A stretch of 64,000 bases of DNA from Streptomyces sp. NRRL WC-3618 (GCF_001280005.1 NZ_LGDW01000489.1:1-64000), one strand, 5' to 3'. Shown: positions 32,758 through 41,540, counted from the first letter of the stretch. A program made the numbers and translations. The notes: generated by a model from the letters alone, not told the origin.

Positions 32758-32868
32758 CGCTTCCAGGGGCAGTACCTCGACACGGTCACCGGTCTGTACG
32801 ACATGCGCGCCCGCGACTACGACAGCGGCACCGGCCGCTTCACCGCCGTGGACCCGCTGCCGTCCACG
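32755..32868 (+). pseudogene. RHS core relic (displaced toxin cassette)
   Basis: About 35 residues in the frame of 32758: FQGQYLDTVTGLYDMRARDY, then SGTGRFTAVDPL. This is the RHS-core signature (G-L-Y-D-x-R-A-R-x-Y-D-x-x-x-G-R-F-x-x-x-D-P), distinct in sequence from the core of the main toxin (GLIQLGARAYDP). It has no start, no repeats and no tip. It is the 5' recombination end of a stored alternative toxin cassette, now decayed. Confidence 0.8.
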
Positions 32869-32968
32869 GCGAGCACACATCTCGCAGTCGGAGATCGCGC
32901 ATCTGCACACCACCGGCCGCACGGGACTTCGAGGTCCGAGGCACATCCAAGATGAGGAAGAAGCCCTG

Positions 32969-33520
32969 ATGGCGGACATGACGCGCCCGGAGCGCAAACA
33001 ACGGGGATTGCCCGTCGCACTTCTTGTGGCGGCCTGCTGCTCATTCCTTCTGGTCGCCGCGGCAATCCTCCTGACACCGATCTGGCCCTTCGAGTTCAAG
33101 GACAACGCGTTGCCTACCCGGCAGGAGAAGCAGGGCGTCCCCAGCGCCGCGCTCCAGAAGACCTTCCGGCTCGAGGTGCCGACCGGAGCCCGGGACACCT
33201 CCTACCTGGTGGTCCCGGGCGACGGCAGCGCGGAGAGCGACCAGGACCTCTACCTGCGCTTCCGCACCACCCCTGCAGGTCTCAAGCAGTTCCTGACCTC
33301 CCTGGACAGGACCACCGGGGACTTGACGGCCGGTAATGTCGTCCTGGACCAGGACGACATCGACTCCGTCGATCTTCCCTGGAAGATTGGAACCAAGGGG
33401 CGCCTGGCCGGCCTTTACGCGGACATTCCCGAGCAGGGCGACAGGGCTGGCGCGGCCCGGGTGACCGTCGACGAGACCGACGCCTCCGCGCCCTTGGTCT
33501 ACGCCCATGTGACCGTGTAG
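32969..33520 (+). CDS. Membrane-anchored hypothetical protein, probable cassette immunity gene
   Basis: 183 residues from ATG 32969 (GAGGAAG site). One N-terminal transmembrane helix (about residues 14-38, PVALLVAACCSFLLVAAAIL) is followed by a roughly 140-residue extracytoplasmic domain with alternating strands and a conserved-looking RLEVPTGARDTSYLVVPGD segment. It lies immediately downstream of the RHS-core relic, where an immunity gene sits. A membrane-anchored outward domain would suit a toxin acting at the envelope. The family is not recognised; the role is inferred from position. Confidence 0.6.
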   Translation: MADMTRPERKQRGLPVALLVAACCSFLLVAAAILLTPIWPFEFKDNALPTRQEKQGVPSAALQKTFRLEVPTGARDTSYLVVPGDGSAESDQDLYLRFRTTPAGLKQFLTSLDRTTGDLTAGNVVLDQDDIDSVDLPWKIGTKGRLAGLYADIPEQGDRAGAARVTVDETDASAPLVYAHVTV

Positions 33521-33756
33521 AGGGCATCCGGGCGTCGCTGCCCCCTCAAGGAGCGCCGTCGCGATCGACGCCGCTGCCTGCGGACGGTGCCCTGGAACAG
33601 AGCGAATGAGTTCTTGCGGGGGCGAGCCTTGACACGGTGCCGGTGTCAGCGGTCACGTAATGGAACAGGCAACCGACGAGGTCTGCACCAGCCACGCTGG
33701 AAGGGGGCCGTCTCTGGAGCGACCTACAGGGGACCCGGCACGCGTACGAAGAGTCT
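33521..33756. other. Gap after the orphan cassette
   Basis: No gene is supported. It leads into the 33757 repeat. Short frames here are not coding-like. Confidence 0.5.
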
Positions 33757-33911
33757 GTGGGAGGCCTACAATCTCGATGACCCTGCTTCTTGCCACCAGT
33801 CGGGCCTTCCCGGTGGCCAGCCGGTGGCCGGACGCCTTTGGACGGTGCAGCATCGGGTGGCACGGGTCAACTTGTTGCATGTGTTCTGATCAGGCACAAC
33901 GTCACTACGCG
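33757..33911. repeat. Imperfect 150-bp repeat, copy 1 (island right end)
   Basis: About 155 bp closely match 35323-35470, including GTGCAGCATCGGGTGGCACG and a double GGTGGCC motif (near 33810-33830). It ends about 38 bp before the right att copy, so it belongs to the inner right end of the island. The shared motif with 21984-22137 and 42950-43102 suggests recombinase arm sites or integrase-gene ends. Confidence 0.75.
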
Positions 33912-33948
33912 GCACGGCGAAGCACCACGCAACACGATCACTCGCGGT

Positions 33949-33991
33949 CTCGTAATGCGTAGGTCTCGGGTTCGAATCCCGAAGGCGGCTC
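33949..33991. repeat. attR: 43-bp copy of the tRNA-Thr 3' end
   Basis: Identical over 43 bp to 21863-21905, starting in the anticodon loop and including the full T arm and 3' acceptor strand. No 5' half is present upstream, so this is a duplicated attachment site and not a second tRNA gene. It defines the right boundary of the 12-kb island. Confidence 0.93.
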
Positions 33992-33995
33992 TGCG

Positions 33996-34040
33996 AAGCC
34001 CCAGGATTCTCACTCGCCGTGACCTGGGGCTTTTGCTTTT
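33996..34040 (+). terminator. tRNA-type terminator beyond attR
   Basis: A perfect 10-bp stem AAGCCCCAGG / CCTGGGGCTT (33996-34005 with 34023-34032) followed by TTGCTTTT. It is probably the original terminator of tRNA-Thr, displaced by the insertion. Confidence 0.8.
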
Positions 34041-34600
34041 GGTGGAGTCGCCGTCGCTGTCAAGGGCAGGTCGCGCGGACGCCCATGGTCTCAGTTTTGG
34101 TCTCAGCCGCAGTTTCCGAGCGGGGCATAAAGACGCCTGCTGATGTGTGTGGGCATCCGTCGGGCGTCGCTGCGGGGCCCCCGTCAGCCAGGGCCCCGGC
34201 AGACGCTACGCGGTCCCCAGATGTTCCAGGAGCGCACGGACGTCGGCGACGCTCATTCCTGCGGCCATCGGCAGTTCCTCTTCCGGGCAGGTTCTCCAGG
34301 TCCTTGGAACCGTTGGGCGTGGGGGGTCCCGCTGAGAATCATCCGGACGCGGCTGAGCGGGTCCAGGGCCATGCAGGAGGCGCCGAGGAGTACGGCGTAG
34401 GCCGAGGTTCTTGGGAGATGTTCAAGGACATCGTGGACCCGTTCGGAGTCCACGAGGCGGTGGAACCTCCCGCTGCGGGCGGATCTGTCTGCCCACCGAT
34501 GAACTGCGCTTGACATCACTCGGTACGGGGCCAGCCGCGCATTGCGCGCGACGGGCCCCGTACCGGCATCAGCCGCCACCGCACAGGAAACCGGAAAGAC
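34041..34600. other. Degraded sequence right of the island
   Basis: No intact gene. On the minus strand, about 34207-34500 looks like a decayed coding region: one frame gives ERVHDVLEHLPRTSAYAVLL and DPLSRVRMILSGTP, and after a frame change another gives EELPMAAGMSVADVRALLEH and a stop. I cannot name the family. Confidence 0.45.
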
Positions 34601-35026
34601 ATGAGTGACGTTCCCTTTGAGGAGATTCCCTCCCTTCTGCTGCGCACCATCCCCGAATCCGCGGAGTTCATCGCCGAGAAGTACGAGATGCCGGCGGAAG
34701 CAGCCGTTTTGACCGAAGACGCGCCATATCATATTCAGTCGGTGCTGGCCCAGTGCCTCATGACGCCCATCCTGATGCCGCAGCTCGAGAGCGACACCCC
34801 GGACACAGAACTGCTGCAACGATGCTGGGGCTTCGTGGAGCGACTCACGGAGCATTCCCTGGAGAGCGTCCGAGGCGCCGCCTACTTCGAGGTGCTCGAA
34901 CAGCTCCTGAACGCCGACGGCCTCGTGGAGGCGGCCTGGCCGTACATGAAGGAGCGGACGCGGGCACGGACCCTCACGATGCTGGATTTCTATGGCGTGC
35001 ACCTGCCCGGCATCAATCGGCAGTAG
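34601..35026 (+). CDS. Small acidic helical protein, immunity-like
   Basis: 141 residues from ATG 34601 (GGAAAG site). Acidic, with no signal peptide or membrane segment and almost wholly helical by composition. It contains YHIQSVLAQCLMTPILMPQL, CWGFVERLTEH and AAYFEVLEQLLNADGLVEAA. The style (short, acidic, helical, solitary in toxin-rich debris) resembles orphan immunity proteins of polymorphic toxin loci. No toxin partner survives next to it. Lower GC and plain flanks suggest acquired DNA. The family is not recognised. Confidence 0.65.
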   Translation: MSDVPFEEIPSLLLRTIPESAEFIAEKYEMPAEAAVLTEDAPYHIQSVLAQCLMTPILMPQLESDTPDTELLQRCWGFVERLTEHSLESVRGAAYFEVLEQLLNADGLVEAAWPYMKERTRARTLTMLDFYGVHLPGINRQ

Positions 35027-35322
35027 GACTCACAACCGCACGATGACCAGGGCCGTGTCGTCGGTAGTTCCGCGGGTGACGCCCCTTCACGGGACGCCCC
35101 TGCGGCACGGCACGCAGCCTCCCCGTGAGCTTGTTCATCCTGCCTTGGCCGCAACTCTCCGGCGTAGCCGCGACTTACCCGCTCGAGGTCGCCCTCGGCT
35201 TCACGCACTTCGGCGCCTCCGCGTCTTACGTCCGTCAGCCGCCCGTGAGTAGGCGTTCGCGCTCGGCCGCCACGATCTCGCGTGCCAGCTCAGCATCCGT
35301 GATGTCGAACGCTTCCGGGGCG
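35027..35322. other. Non-coding debris before repeat copy 2
   Basis: No intact gene. On the minus strand, 35031-35083 encodes GTTDDTALVIVRL and a stop, reminiscent of the C-terminus of a SpoIIE-type phosphatase, but it is too short to call. Confidence 0.45.
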
Positions 35323-35470
35323 CTGTCTGTGAGAGGCCGACAATCTCGGTGACCCCGCTTCATGTCACCAGTGGTGGCCAGCTGGTGGCCGGACGCCTTA
35401 GGACAGTGCAGCATCGGGTGGCACGGGTCAACGTGTTGCACGCGCTCTGATCAGGCAGAACGTCACTCAT
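35323..35470. repeat. Imperfect 150-bp repeat, copy 2
   Basis: Close match to 33757-33911 with the same double GGTGGCC motif (near 35370-35390) and GTGCAGCATCGGGTGGCACG, but without a following att core. It may be the left-over end of another element in tandem with the first. The next 145 bp (to 35615) hold nothing recognisable. Confidence 0.75.
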
Positions 35471-35615
35471 CAGTGCTGCTGGCCTCCATGCGTAGCAAGG
35501 AGTACGACCGTTACAGCGCACGGCAACGCGATGTCACAGACCGGCGACCTGGCGTGCAGGCCGGGAGGTACTGCTCAGCGCCCCTGATCCAGTAGAGCTG
35601 GATCGACTCTGGACG

Positions 35616-36240
35616 TCAGGTGAGGTAGAGCGGGCCCGAGCCTCTAGCGCCGATGGCGATGAACAGGCCCGTCACGTCGAGATCCGGGATGGCACCGGTG
35701 ATGACGTCGCGCAGCGTCACTCCGGCGAGCTTGCCGTCTGCTTCCGTGATTTCCGCGATCTCGCTCTTGAAGGCGAAGGAGATCTTGCCTTCGGCGAAGG
35801 CCCTGTTCTTCACGACTTGCGAGGTCCGCAGCGTCGAGCGCCGGTGTACTACGGTCACGGACCTGGCGAAGCGGGTGAGGAAGGTGGCCTCGGTCCATCG
35901 CCGTTTCACCGCCGCCGACAACCACGATGTCGCGGTCGTGGAAGAAGAAGCTGTCGCAGGTCGCGCTTCGGACACCCCGCGGACGGAATCTTTCGCTCGG
36001 AGCCCGCATGGTTCGTCATCCGATCCGGGCCGTCGATGCCCTCGGGGAAACCGGGGAAGTTCTCGATCCCGGCGGTCGTGGTGAGCGCGCCGCCGACAAA
36101 GATCGCGTCGCCGAAGACGAGCGGCTCGAGCTCGGCGCGGGCGGGGTAGAGAGTGGCGGTGCATCCGACGGGGCCGGAGCCGATGACGATGACCTCGCGT
36201 ATGCCGGTATCAGCCACGAAGGTCACGTCTCCTGCTTCGC
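35616..36240 (-). pseudogene. trxB: Thioredoxin reductase relic
   Basis: Three minus-strand frames together give a broken TrxB. The FAD-binding start reads [20 protein letters not shown], then [20 protein letters not shown]. After a deletion, a second frame has [21 protein letters not shown] third has FLTRFARSVTVVHRRSTLR and DVTGLFIAIG before an early stop. The redox pair CATC has become SATC, about 50 residues before it are missing, and the C-terminal part after FIAIG is lost. With two frameshifts, a deletion and a truncation it cannot be functional. Confidence 0.88.
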
Positions 36241-36990
36241 GGTTGTCGTCGGTGTGCGGGCAGAGCTCGCTGAGCTGGGCGTCGTGCACGCGGCGATCCG
36301 ATCTGACAGGGCTCTTCGCTCGGCTCAGGAAGCCCGTTGGCAGTCGCGGCCCGTGGTGGCGCGGATGCGGGCGGAAGGCCGGGGCAGCGCGCGGCATTCT
36401 CCCGTGGGGATCGACCACGGCGACCGCGCGGCCACCCTCGGCTTCCGAACGCCCGCTGCCCTGGGGCGAATTGCATGCCCTACCGAATCGGCGCCGTGGC
36501 CGCTCTTCCCGCTCGGCGCGGCCGCCGGTTCCGGTCTTCGGTTCCGGTCTTCGGTTTCTGGCCTTTCCAGGATCCATGCGCGGGATGGCGGTTTGGTGAG
36601 CTGTATGTGACATGCGTTCACCAGCCCGGGTTCAGAGAATGTGATGCGCATCACATCGAATTTGCTTCCGTGAAGGCCGCAGGGGGCTTGGCTGCGAGAA
36701 GTGGCGGAGGGGGGCGACGTCCACCCGGGGTGAGTGTAAGTGCCGTTGGAGAGAGCATATTTGACGATGAGTCAGGTCGCTGGGCGGTGGCTTGACGCGC
36801 GCGATGCGGCGGCGGGCTGTTCACTGAAGGGTGCTCATCTCGTGAACGCTTCGTGGGTGTGGCAGGTGAACTTTGTGTTTCCTGTGTGCCGAGAGGGATC
36901 GTTTCGGCCCTAGATTTCACCGTGTTAGACCGCGAACATCGCGCATTTCGCCCACGTGTTGGGCAACGCTCCGGCTGGGGGTCTGGGTTC
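36241..36990. other. 750-bp region upstream of the polysaccharide operon
   Basis: No gene is supported. It contains a perfect CRP-like palindrome at 36639-36656. GTGAACTTTGTG and nearby sequence around 36864-36885 may belong to the operon promoter, but no convincing -35/-10 pair stands out. Confidence 0.5.
36639..36656. promoter_or_regulatory. CRP/FNR-like 18-bp palindrome
   Basis: ATGTGATGCGCATCACAT is a perfect palindrome containing TGTGA-N6-TCACA, the CRP consensus. Streptomyces has a Crp protein with similar site preference. It lies about 335 bp upstream of the GT2 start and about 400 bp from the trxB relic. The target is uncertain; the polysaccharide operon is the only intact neighbour downstream. 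Confidence 0.55.
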
Positions 36991-38283
36991 GTGTCGAGCT
37001 TCTTCGACGATTTCTGGTCATGGATAGTCACGGTGACCGCCGAGACGTCATGGCGCGAGGTGATGTCGCTGGGCATCGCCGGCGTATTCGTATGGGCGCT
37101 GTGGCTCTATCGGGCCGTGCTCTCCCGGTTCGCCAAGCCCGTGGTGAACAACTACCGGACCACGGTGTCGGTGGTGGTTCCGGCGTACCGCGAGGACGCG
37201 GACATCCTGGTGGACTGCCTGGACACCTGGCTGGCGCAGAATCCCACCGAGGTCATCATCGTGCCGGACGTGGAGGACAAGGAGGTCCTGCACAGGCTGG
37301 CGCAGGTGCAGGATCCCCGGGTTCGGGTGCTTGCGTTCGAGCACCGCGGCAAGCGGTCGGCGCTGGGTGTGGGCATCCGCGCCGCGACGAGCGAACTCGT
37401 GGTGCTGGTGGACTCGGACACCCGCTGGGAGCCGGGCCTGCTGGCCGCAGTCCAGATGCCGTTCGTCGACCCCACGGTCGGCGGCGTCGGCACCCAGCAG
37501 AACGTGTACCAGCGCCGGACCAGCGTCTGGCGGCGCATCGCCGACTGGCTGGTCAACCTTCGCTACTACGACTACGTCCCGGCCATGGGTCGCGCCGGCG
37601 CCGTGGCCTGCCTGTCCGGTCGTACGGCCGGCTATCGGCGGGCCGCGATCGAGCCCGTGCTGGAGAACCTGGAGAACGAGTTCTTCCTGGGCCGGCGCTG
37701 TGTCGCCGGCGACGACGGACGGCTGACCTGGCTGGTGCTGGCATCCGGTTACAAGACCGTGCACCAGTCCTCCGCGCGGGCGATGTCGATGTTCCCTTCC
37801 TCGTTCCGCGCCTTCGTCAAGCAGCGGGTGCGCTGGAGCCGGAACTCCTACCGCTGCTATCTGACCGCTCTGTACAAGGGCTGGCTCTGGCGGGTCCCCC
37901 TGGTCACCAAGATCACCGTGCTGCAGATCCTGCTGACGCCGGTGACGATGGGCATGGCGCTCGGGTATCTGGTCTTCAGCCGCCTGGAACTGACCGGCCG
38001 GGGCGTGGTCCTCGTGTTGATCTGGCTACTCGTGGGACGCGGCATCCGTGGATACTCCCATCTGCGCAGACATCCGCAGGAGGTGTTGTTGCTGCCGTTG
38101 CTGGCCCTCGTCGTCATCATGATCTCGTTGCCGATCAAGCTGTTCGCCTTCGTCACCATGAACAAGCAGGGCTGGCTGACCCGCACCAGCAACAGCATCG
38201 GCGGAGAGGGACAGAACTCGGCGTCCCTCGGCGGCGTGACGCGGACCGCCACGGCCTCGTGGCCGGAGGTGCAGCAGTCATGA
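36991..38283 (+). CDS. Processive family 2 glycosyltransferase (polysaccharide synthase)
   Basis: 430 residues from GTG 36991. Membrane GT2 enzyme: one N-terminal helix (about 24-46), a catalytic domain with VVPAYREDADIL, the DxD-type VDSDTRWEPG (about 141), GDDGRL and the processive-synthase motif KQRVRW (Q-x-x-R-W, about 279), then four or five C-terminal helices. This set is shared by cellulose, hyaluronan and alginate (Alg8) synthases, which polymerise and export a chain. No c-di-GMP-binding PilZ domain is present. The stop overlaps the next start (ATGA), and a nucleotide-sugar dehydrogenase is encoded downstream, suggesting a uronic-acid-containing product. Confidence 0.85.
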   Translation: MSSFFDDFWSWIVTVTAETSWREVMSLGIAGVFVWALWLYRAVLSRFAKPVVNNYRTTVSVVVPAYREDADILVDCLDTWLAQNPTEVIIVPDVEDKEVLHRLAQVQDPRVRVLAFEHRGKRSALGVGIRAATSELVVLVDSDTRWEPGLLAAVQMPFVDPTVGGVGTQQNVYQRRTSVWRRIADWLVNLRYYDYVPAMGRAGAVACLSGRTAGYRRAAIEPVLENLENEFFLGRRCVAGDDGRLTWLVLASGYKTVHQSSARAMSMFPSSFRAFVKQRVRWSRNSYRCYLTALYKGWLWRVPLVTKITVLQILLTPVTMGMALGYLVFSRLELTGRGVVLVLIWLLVGRGIRGYSHLRRHPQEVLLLPLLALVVIMISLPIKLFAFVTMNKQGWLTRTSNSIGGEGQNSASLGGVTRTATASWPEVQQS

Positions 38284-40223
38284 CGCGTCATCACCTTTCG
38301 TCCGGCGGTTCCATGCTGCGGATGCTTCGGGGCGGCGCAGTGCTGTCCCTCGCCGCCGGTCTGCTCTTCGCCTCGGCGGCCGGCGCCCCGGCTGCCGACG
38401 GAGACGACAAGCCACAGGTCAACGTCGCGGACGCGGAGAACGAGGCCGCGCTCGTGGCCGCGGAGGACCACCGCCTGGACCAGGTCCGCGCGGTGGCCGC
38501 CGTCGCCCCCCTGAAGGGCGGCCAGTGGAAGGCGCCGTACCGGCTGGACACCGGCAGCGGCTACACCCTGGTCCTGACCCAGCGCCGCAACGCCTACACC
38601 GTCTCGGACCTGCTGCAACTGGCCCCGCAGACGTTCGTCCGGGAGCGGGACGGTTCCTATCTGCTGACCGAGAACATCTATCTCAACGCCGGGGCCAAGC
38701 TGAAGCTTTCCAACCCCGGTGGGCTGACCCTGCGGATGGCCAGCAGCAACAAGGGTTTCGTGAGCATTGTGTCCTTCGGCGGCCGGCTCACCCTGGAGGG
38801 CACCCCGCAGGCGCCCATGCGGATCGTCAGCTGGGACGGCAGGAAGAACAAGCCGGATACGGACGTGAGGGACGGCCGGGCCTACATCCGTGCCATCGGC
38901 GGCCAGTTCTCCATGACGTACGCCAAGGTCAGTGACCTCGGGTTCTGGAGCGGTCGCACCGGCGGCCTGAGCCTCACCGGAACCGACCGCCCCGACACCG
39001 GCAACATCAAGGATTCGGCGGTGTCCTCGGACTCGGACGCGGGCAGCGGTGGCGTGGTGGCCCAGCCCTCCGGATCGCTGGCCACGCCGGACACCCGGTT
39101 CTCGGTGCCGAGCCTCTCGTACGTCTCGGCGGAGATCGGGCACGCCACCCTCACGGGCAACGCATACGGCCTGTTCATCTCCGGTGCCAACGGGGTCAGC
39201 CTCAACGACAGCACGGTGCAGGGGAGTCTGGAACACGGCGTGGTTCTGCACCGGTTCGTCACCAACGCGGTGGTCGAGCGGACCGTCTCCAAGGACAACG
39301 GCGGCGACGGGTTCGTGCTGGCCCGTGCCACCGAGCAGGTCCGGATCAGTGGCTCCACGGCCACGGGCAACGGCGGCAACGGCTTCACGCTCAGTGGTCG
39401 GCCGCTTGCCAGCGGCCCCTCGGCTTCGGGTGAGTCCATCAGCAGTTACGGCTCCAACTCCGTGTCCGACAGCACGGCCAAGGACAATGGCCGCTACGGC
39501 ATCGAGATCTTCGGTGGCATGGACGTCGGCGTGCAGAACAACCGTGTCGAGGGCGGCGACATGGGCATCGTGGCCCGGAAGGACGCCACCAAGGTAGCCA
39601 TCACCGGAAACCACCTCAGCGGCCAGTCGAGACAGGGCATCTCGGTGCGTGACGGTGTGACCGCCGCGACGATCACCGGCAACATCGTCGAAAGCACCGA
39701 CACCGGCATCTACGTACGGGACTCGGTCGGCGAGATACGTGGCAACACCGTCCAGGACGGCACCAATCACGGGATCAGTCTCGTCGGGGCGGTCGACGAG
39801 TCCCTCGTCTCGTACAACGTCATCTCGGGTGTGGGCCCGAGCGCCGTGGACACCACCCGCGCCCACGGCAGCATCACCGTCAAGCAGAACCAGACGTTCG
39901 CCTGGCACGACACCAGTTCCTTCTGGGTCAAGTTCCGGCACTACGCCAGTCCCATGACGATGCTCTGGGCGGGCATGCTGCTGCTCATCCTGTTCTCGGC
40001 GGTGCTGGGCCGACGCCAGACCCGCAGTGAGCGCAGTCGTGCCGGACGAGGAATCCTGGGCACCCACCCCTACGACGACAAGAGGCCGCTGGCCGGCGCC
40101 GTCAGAGAGGTCCCCGTCCGTCAGGCACCTCAGCTCGGCTGGTCCACGAAGGACGACGAGGAGGCCACCACCCTGCGCGCCCTGACTCCCCAGTCCGCCC
40201 AGGCAGGCAGCCCGCCCGGCTGA
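38280..40223 (+). CDS. Membrane-anchored right-handed beta-helix protein
   Basis: 647 residues; ATG 38280 overlaps the synthase stop. A signal peptide (about 1-39, ending AAGAPAAD) leads to about 480 residues rich in N-G-x-x-G-x-x-(V/I)-x-x turns, the parallel beta-helix of AlgG-type epimerases and polysaccharide lyases (for example TGNAYGLFISGANGVSLNDS). A transmembrane helix near 560-580 (MLWAGMLLLILFSAVLG) and a basic cytoplasmic tail follow. It would face outwards beside the synthase and could bind, epimerise or cleave the nascent chain. I cannot see which catalytic residues apply, so the activity is inferred from context. Confidence 0.8.
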   Translation: MTRHHLSSGGSMLRMLRGGAVLSLAAGLLFASAAGAPAADGDDKPQVNVADAENEAALVAAEDHRLDQVRAVAAVAPLKGGQWKAPYRLDTGSGYTLVLTQRRNAYTVSDLLQLAPQTFVRERDGSYLLTENIYLNAGAKLKLSNPGGLTLRMASSNKGFVSIVSFGGRLTLEGTPQAPMRIVSWDGRKNKPDTDVRDGRAYIRAIGGQFSMTYAKVSDLGFWSGRTGGLSLTGTDRPDTGNIKDSAVSSDSDAGSGGVVAQPSGSLATPDTRFSVPSLSYVSAEIGHATLTGNAYGLFISGANGVSLNDSTVQGSLEHGVVLHRFVTNAVVERTVSKDNGGDGFVLARATEQVRISGSTATGNGGNGFTLSGRPLASGPSASGESISSYGSNSVSDSTAKDNGRYGIEIFGGMDVGVQNNRVEGGDMGIVARKDATKVAITGNHLSGQSRQGISVRDGVTAATITGNIVESTDTGIYVRDSVGEIRGNTVQDGTNHGISLVGAVDESLVSYNVISGVGPSAVDTTRAHGSITVKQNQTFAWHDTSSFWVKFRHYASPMTMLWAGMLLLILFSAVLGRRQTRSERSRAGRGILGTHPYDDKRPLAGAVREVPVRQAPQLGWSTKDDEEATTLRALTPQSAQAGSPPG

Positions 40224-40291
40224 CTTCTGGCCCTCACACCCCCTTGCCGACTGCCCGACCGGACTGACCGGACCGACCGGAGTAACCGCCC

Positions 40292-41456
40292 ATGTCTTCC
40301 ACCCAGATCATGCCGCCGACCCCGCCGCCCAGCCCTGGGGGCAGTAGCTTCCGGCAGCCGGCCGTCTGGTTGGCCGCGGGCGCGTTCCTGCTCGCCCTGA
40401 CCGCGCTCATCGTGGCGGTGGCGGGCGAAGGCGACGGCCGGGGCCACCACCGCCGAGCCCAGGGCCTCTGCGACCGAAGCCGCCCCCTCGGCCCTGCCGA
40501 CCCGGTCAGCCACCGGCAAGGCTCAGGCCTCGCAGGCCACCAGCGGCTCGGTGCCCGACTCCCCGGTCACCTGCCCGGCCGCCTCCGTCAAGGTGAGTGA
40601 CGCCACCACGCTTGAACAGGCCCTCGCCCAGGCACAACCCGGCGACAGCATCTCCCTGGCCAACGGCACCTACGTGGGCAACTTCACCGCCGAGATCTCC
40701 GGTACCGCAGCGAAGCCAGTCTTCTTGTGCGGTGGTTCCGGAGCGGTCATCGACGGCGGCGGCACCGACGACGGCTACGCCTTTCACCTGAACCACGTCA
40801 GCTACTGGCGGTTGGTCGGCTTCACCGTCCGCGACGCACAGAAGGGCGTGATGGCGGACGGCGTGGTGGGCACCGTCATCCAGGGCCTCACCGTCGAACA
40901 GATCGGTGACGAGGCCATACACCTGCGCAACTTCAGCTCGGACAACATGATCCGGGACAACACTGTCCACACCACCGGGCTGCGCCGCGAAAAGTACGGC
41001 GAAGGCATCTATATCGGCACCGCCGAGTCCAACTGGTGCACCGTGACCCACTGCAAGACCGACACCAGCGACCGCAATGTGGTGCTCCGCAACCACATCA
41101 GCGACACCACCGCCGAGTCCATCGACATCAAGGAGGGCACCAGTGACGGCAAAGTCATCGACAACACCTTCGACGGATCGAAACTGAGCGGTTCCCACAA
41201 CGACTCCTGGGTCGATGTGAAGGGCAACGGCTGGCTGCTCCAGGGCAACACAGGGAGCCACTCCCCTGAGGACGGCTTCCAGACCCATCAGATCGTCAAG
41301 GGCTGGGGCACCGGCAACACCTTCAAGGGCAACACCGCGAACGTGGACGGACCCGGCTACGGCTTCCACCTCACGTCCGACGGCAACACAGTCACCTGCG
41401 ACAACAAGGCGGACGGCGTGGCCGAGGGTCTCGCCAACGTCGACTGCACCTCCTGA
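40292..41456 (+). CDS. Second beta-helix protein (lyase/epimerase-like), frameshifted near its anchor
   Basis: ATG 40292 (GGAG site) opens a frame with a proline-rich start and one transmembrane helix (PAVWLAAGAFLLALTALIVA). Near 40420-40440 the sensible sequence moves to another frame, which gives a Thr/Ala/Ser linker and then the beta-helix part to 41456. That part begins VTCPAASVKVSDATTLEQAL, GDSISLANGTYVG, as in PL6/chondroitinase-B-like proteins, and has DEAIHLRNFSSDN and ESIDIKEGTSDG. If the shift is real, the anchored form is lost and only an internal start (GTG 40551) could give a soluble protein. A sequencing error in the G-rich run is possible. Confidence 0.72.
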
Positions 41457-41540
41457 CAACACGCTTTTCCCTCGCTTCCGCAGGCCACCACCGGCTTGTG
41501 CGGTGGGCCGACATGCCCGGACACACCACAGGAGACCACC

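Noticed and set aside
33949..33991. Second tRNA-Thr gene
   Set aside because: Only the 3' half from the anticodon loop is present. The acceptor 5' strand and D arm are missing, so it is an att duplicate.
21831..33991. Prophage or conjugative element
   Set aside because: No phage structural, replication, relaxase or FtsK-like transfer genes were found inside the att repeats.
35031..35083. C-terminus of a SpoIIE-type phosphatase on the minus strand (TDDTALVIVRL)
   Set aside because: Only about 13 residues before an upstream in-frame stop; too short to be called a gene relic.
36853..36990. N-terminal extension of the GT2 synthase
   Set aside because: The upstream in-frame sequence is polar, lacks family resemblance and has no better ribosome site than GTG 36991.
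37857..40067. Long minus-strand frame opposite the beta-helix gene
   Set aside because: The plus strand has a signal peptide, beta-helix periodicity and a membrane helix; the minus frame has none.
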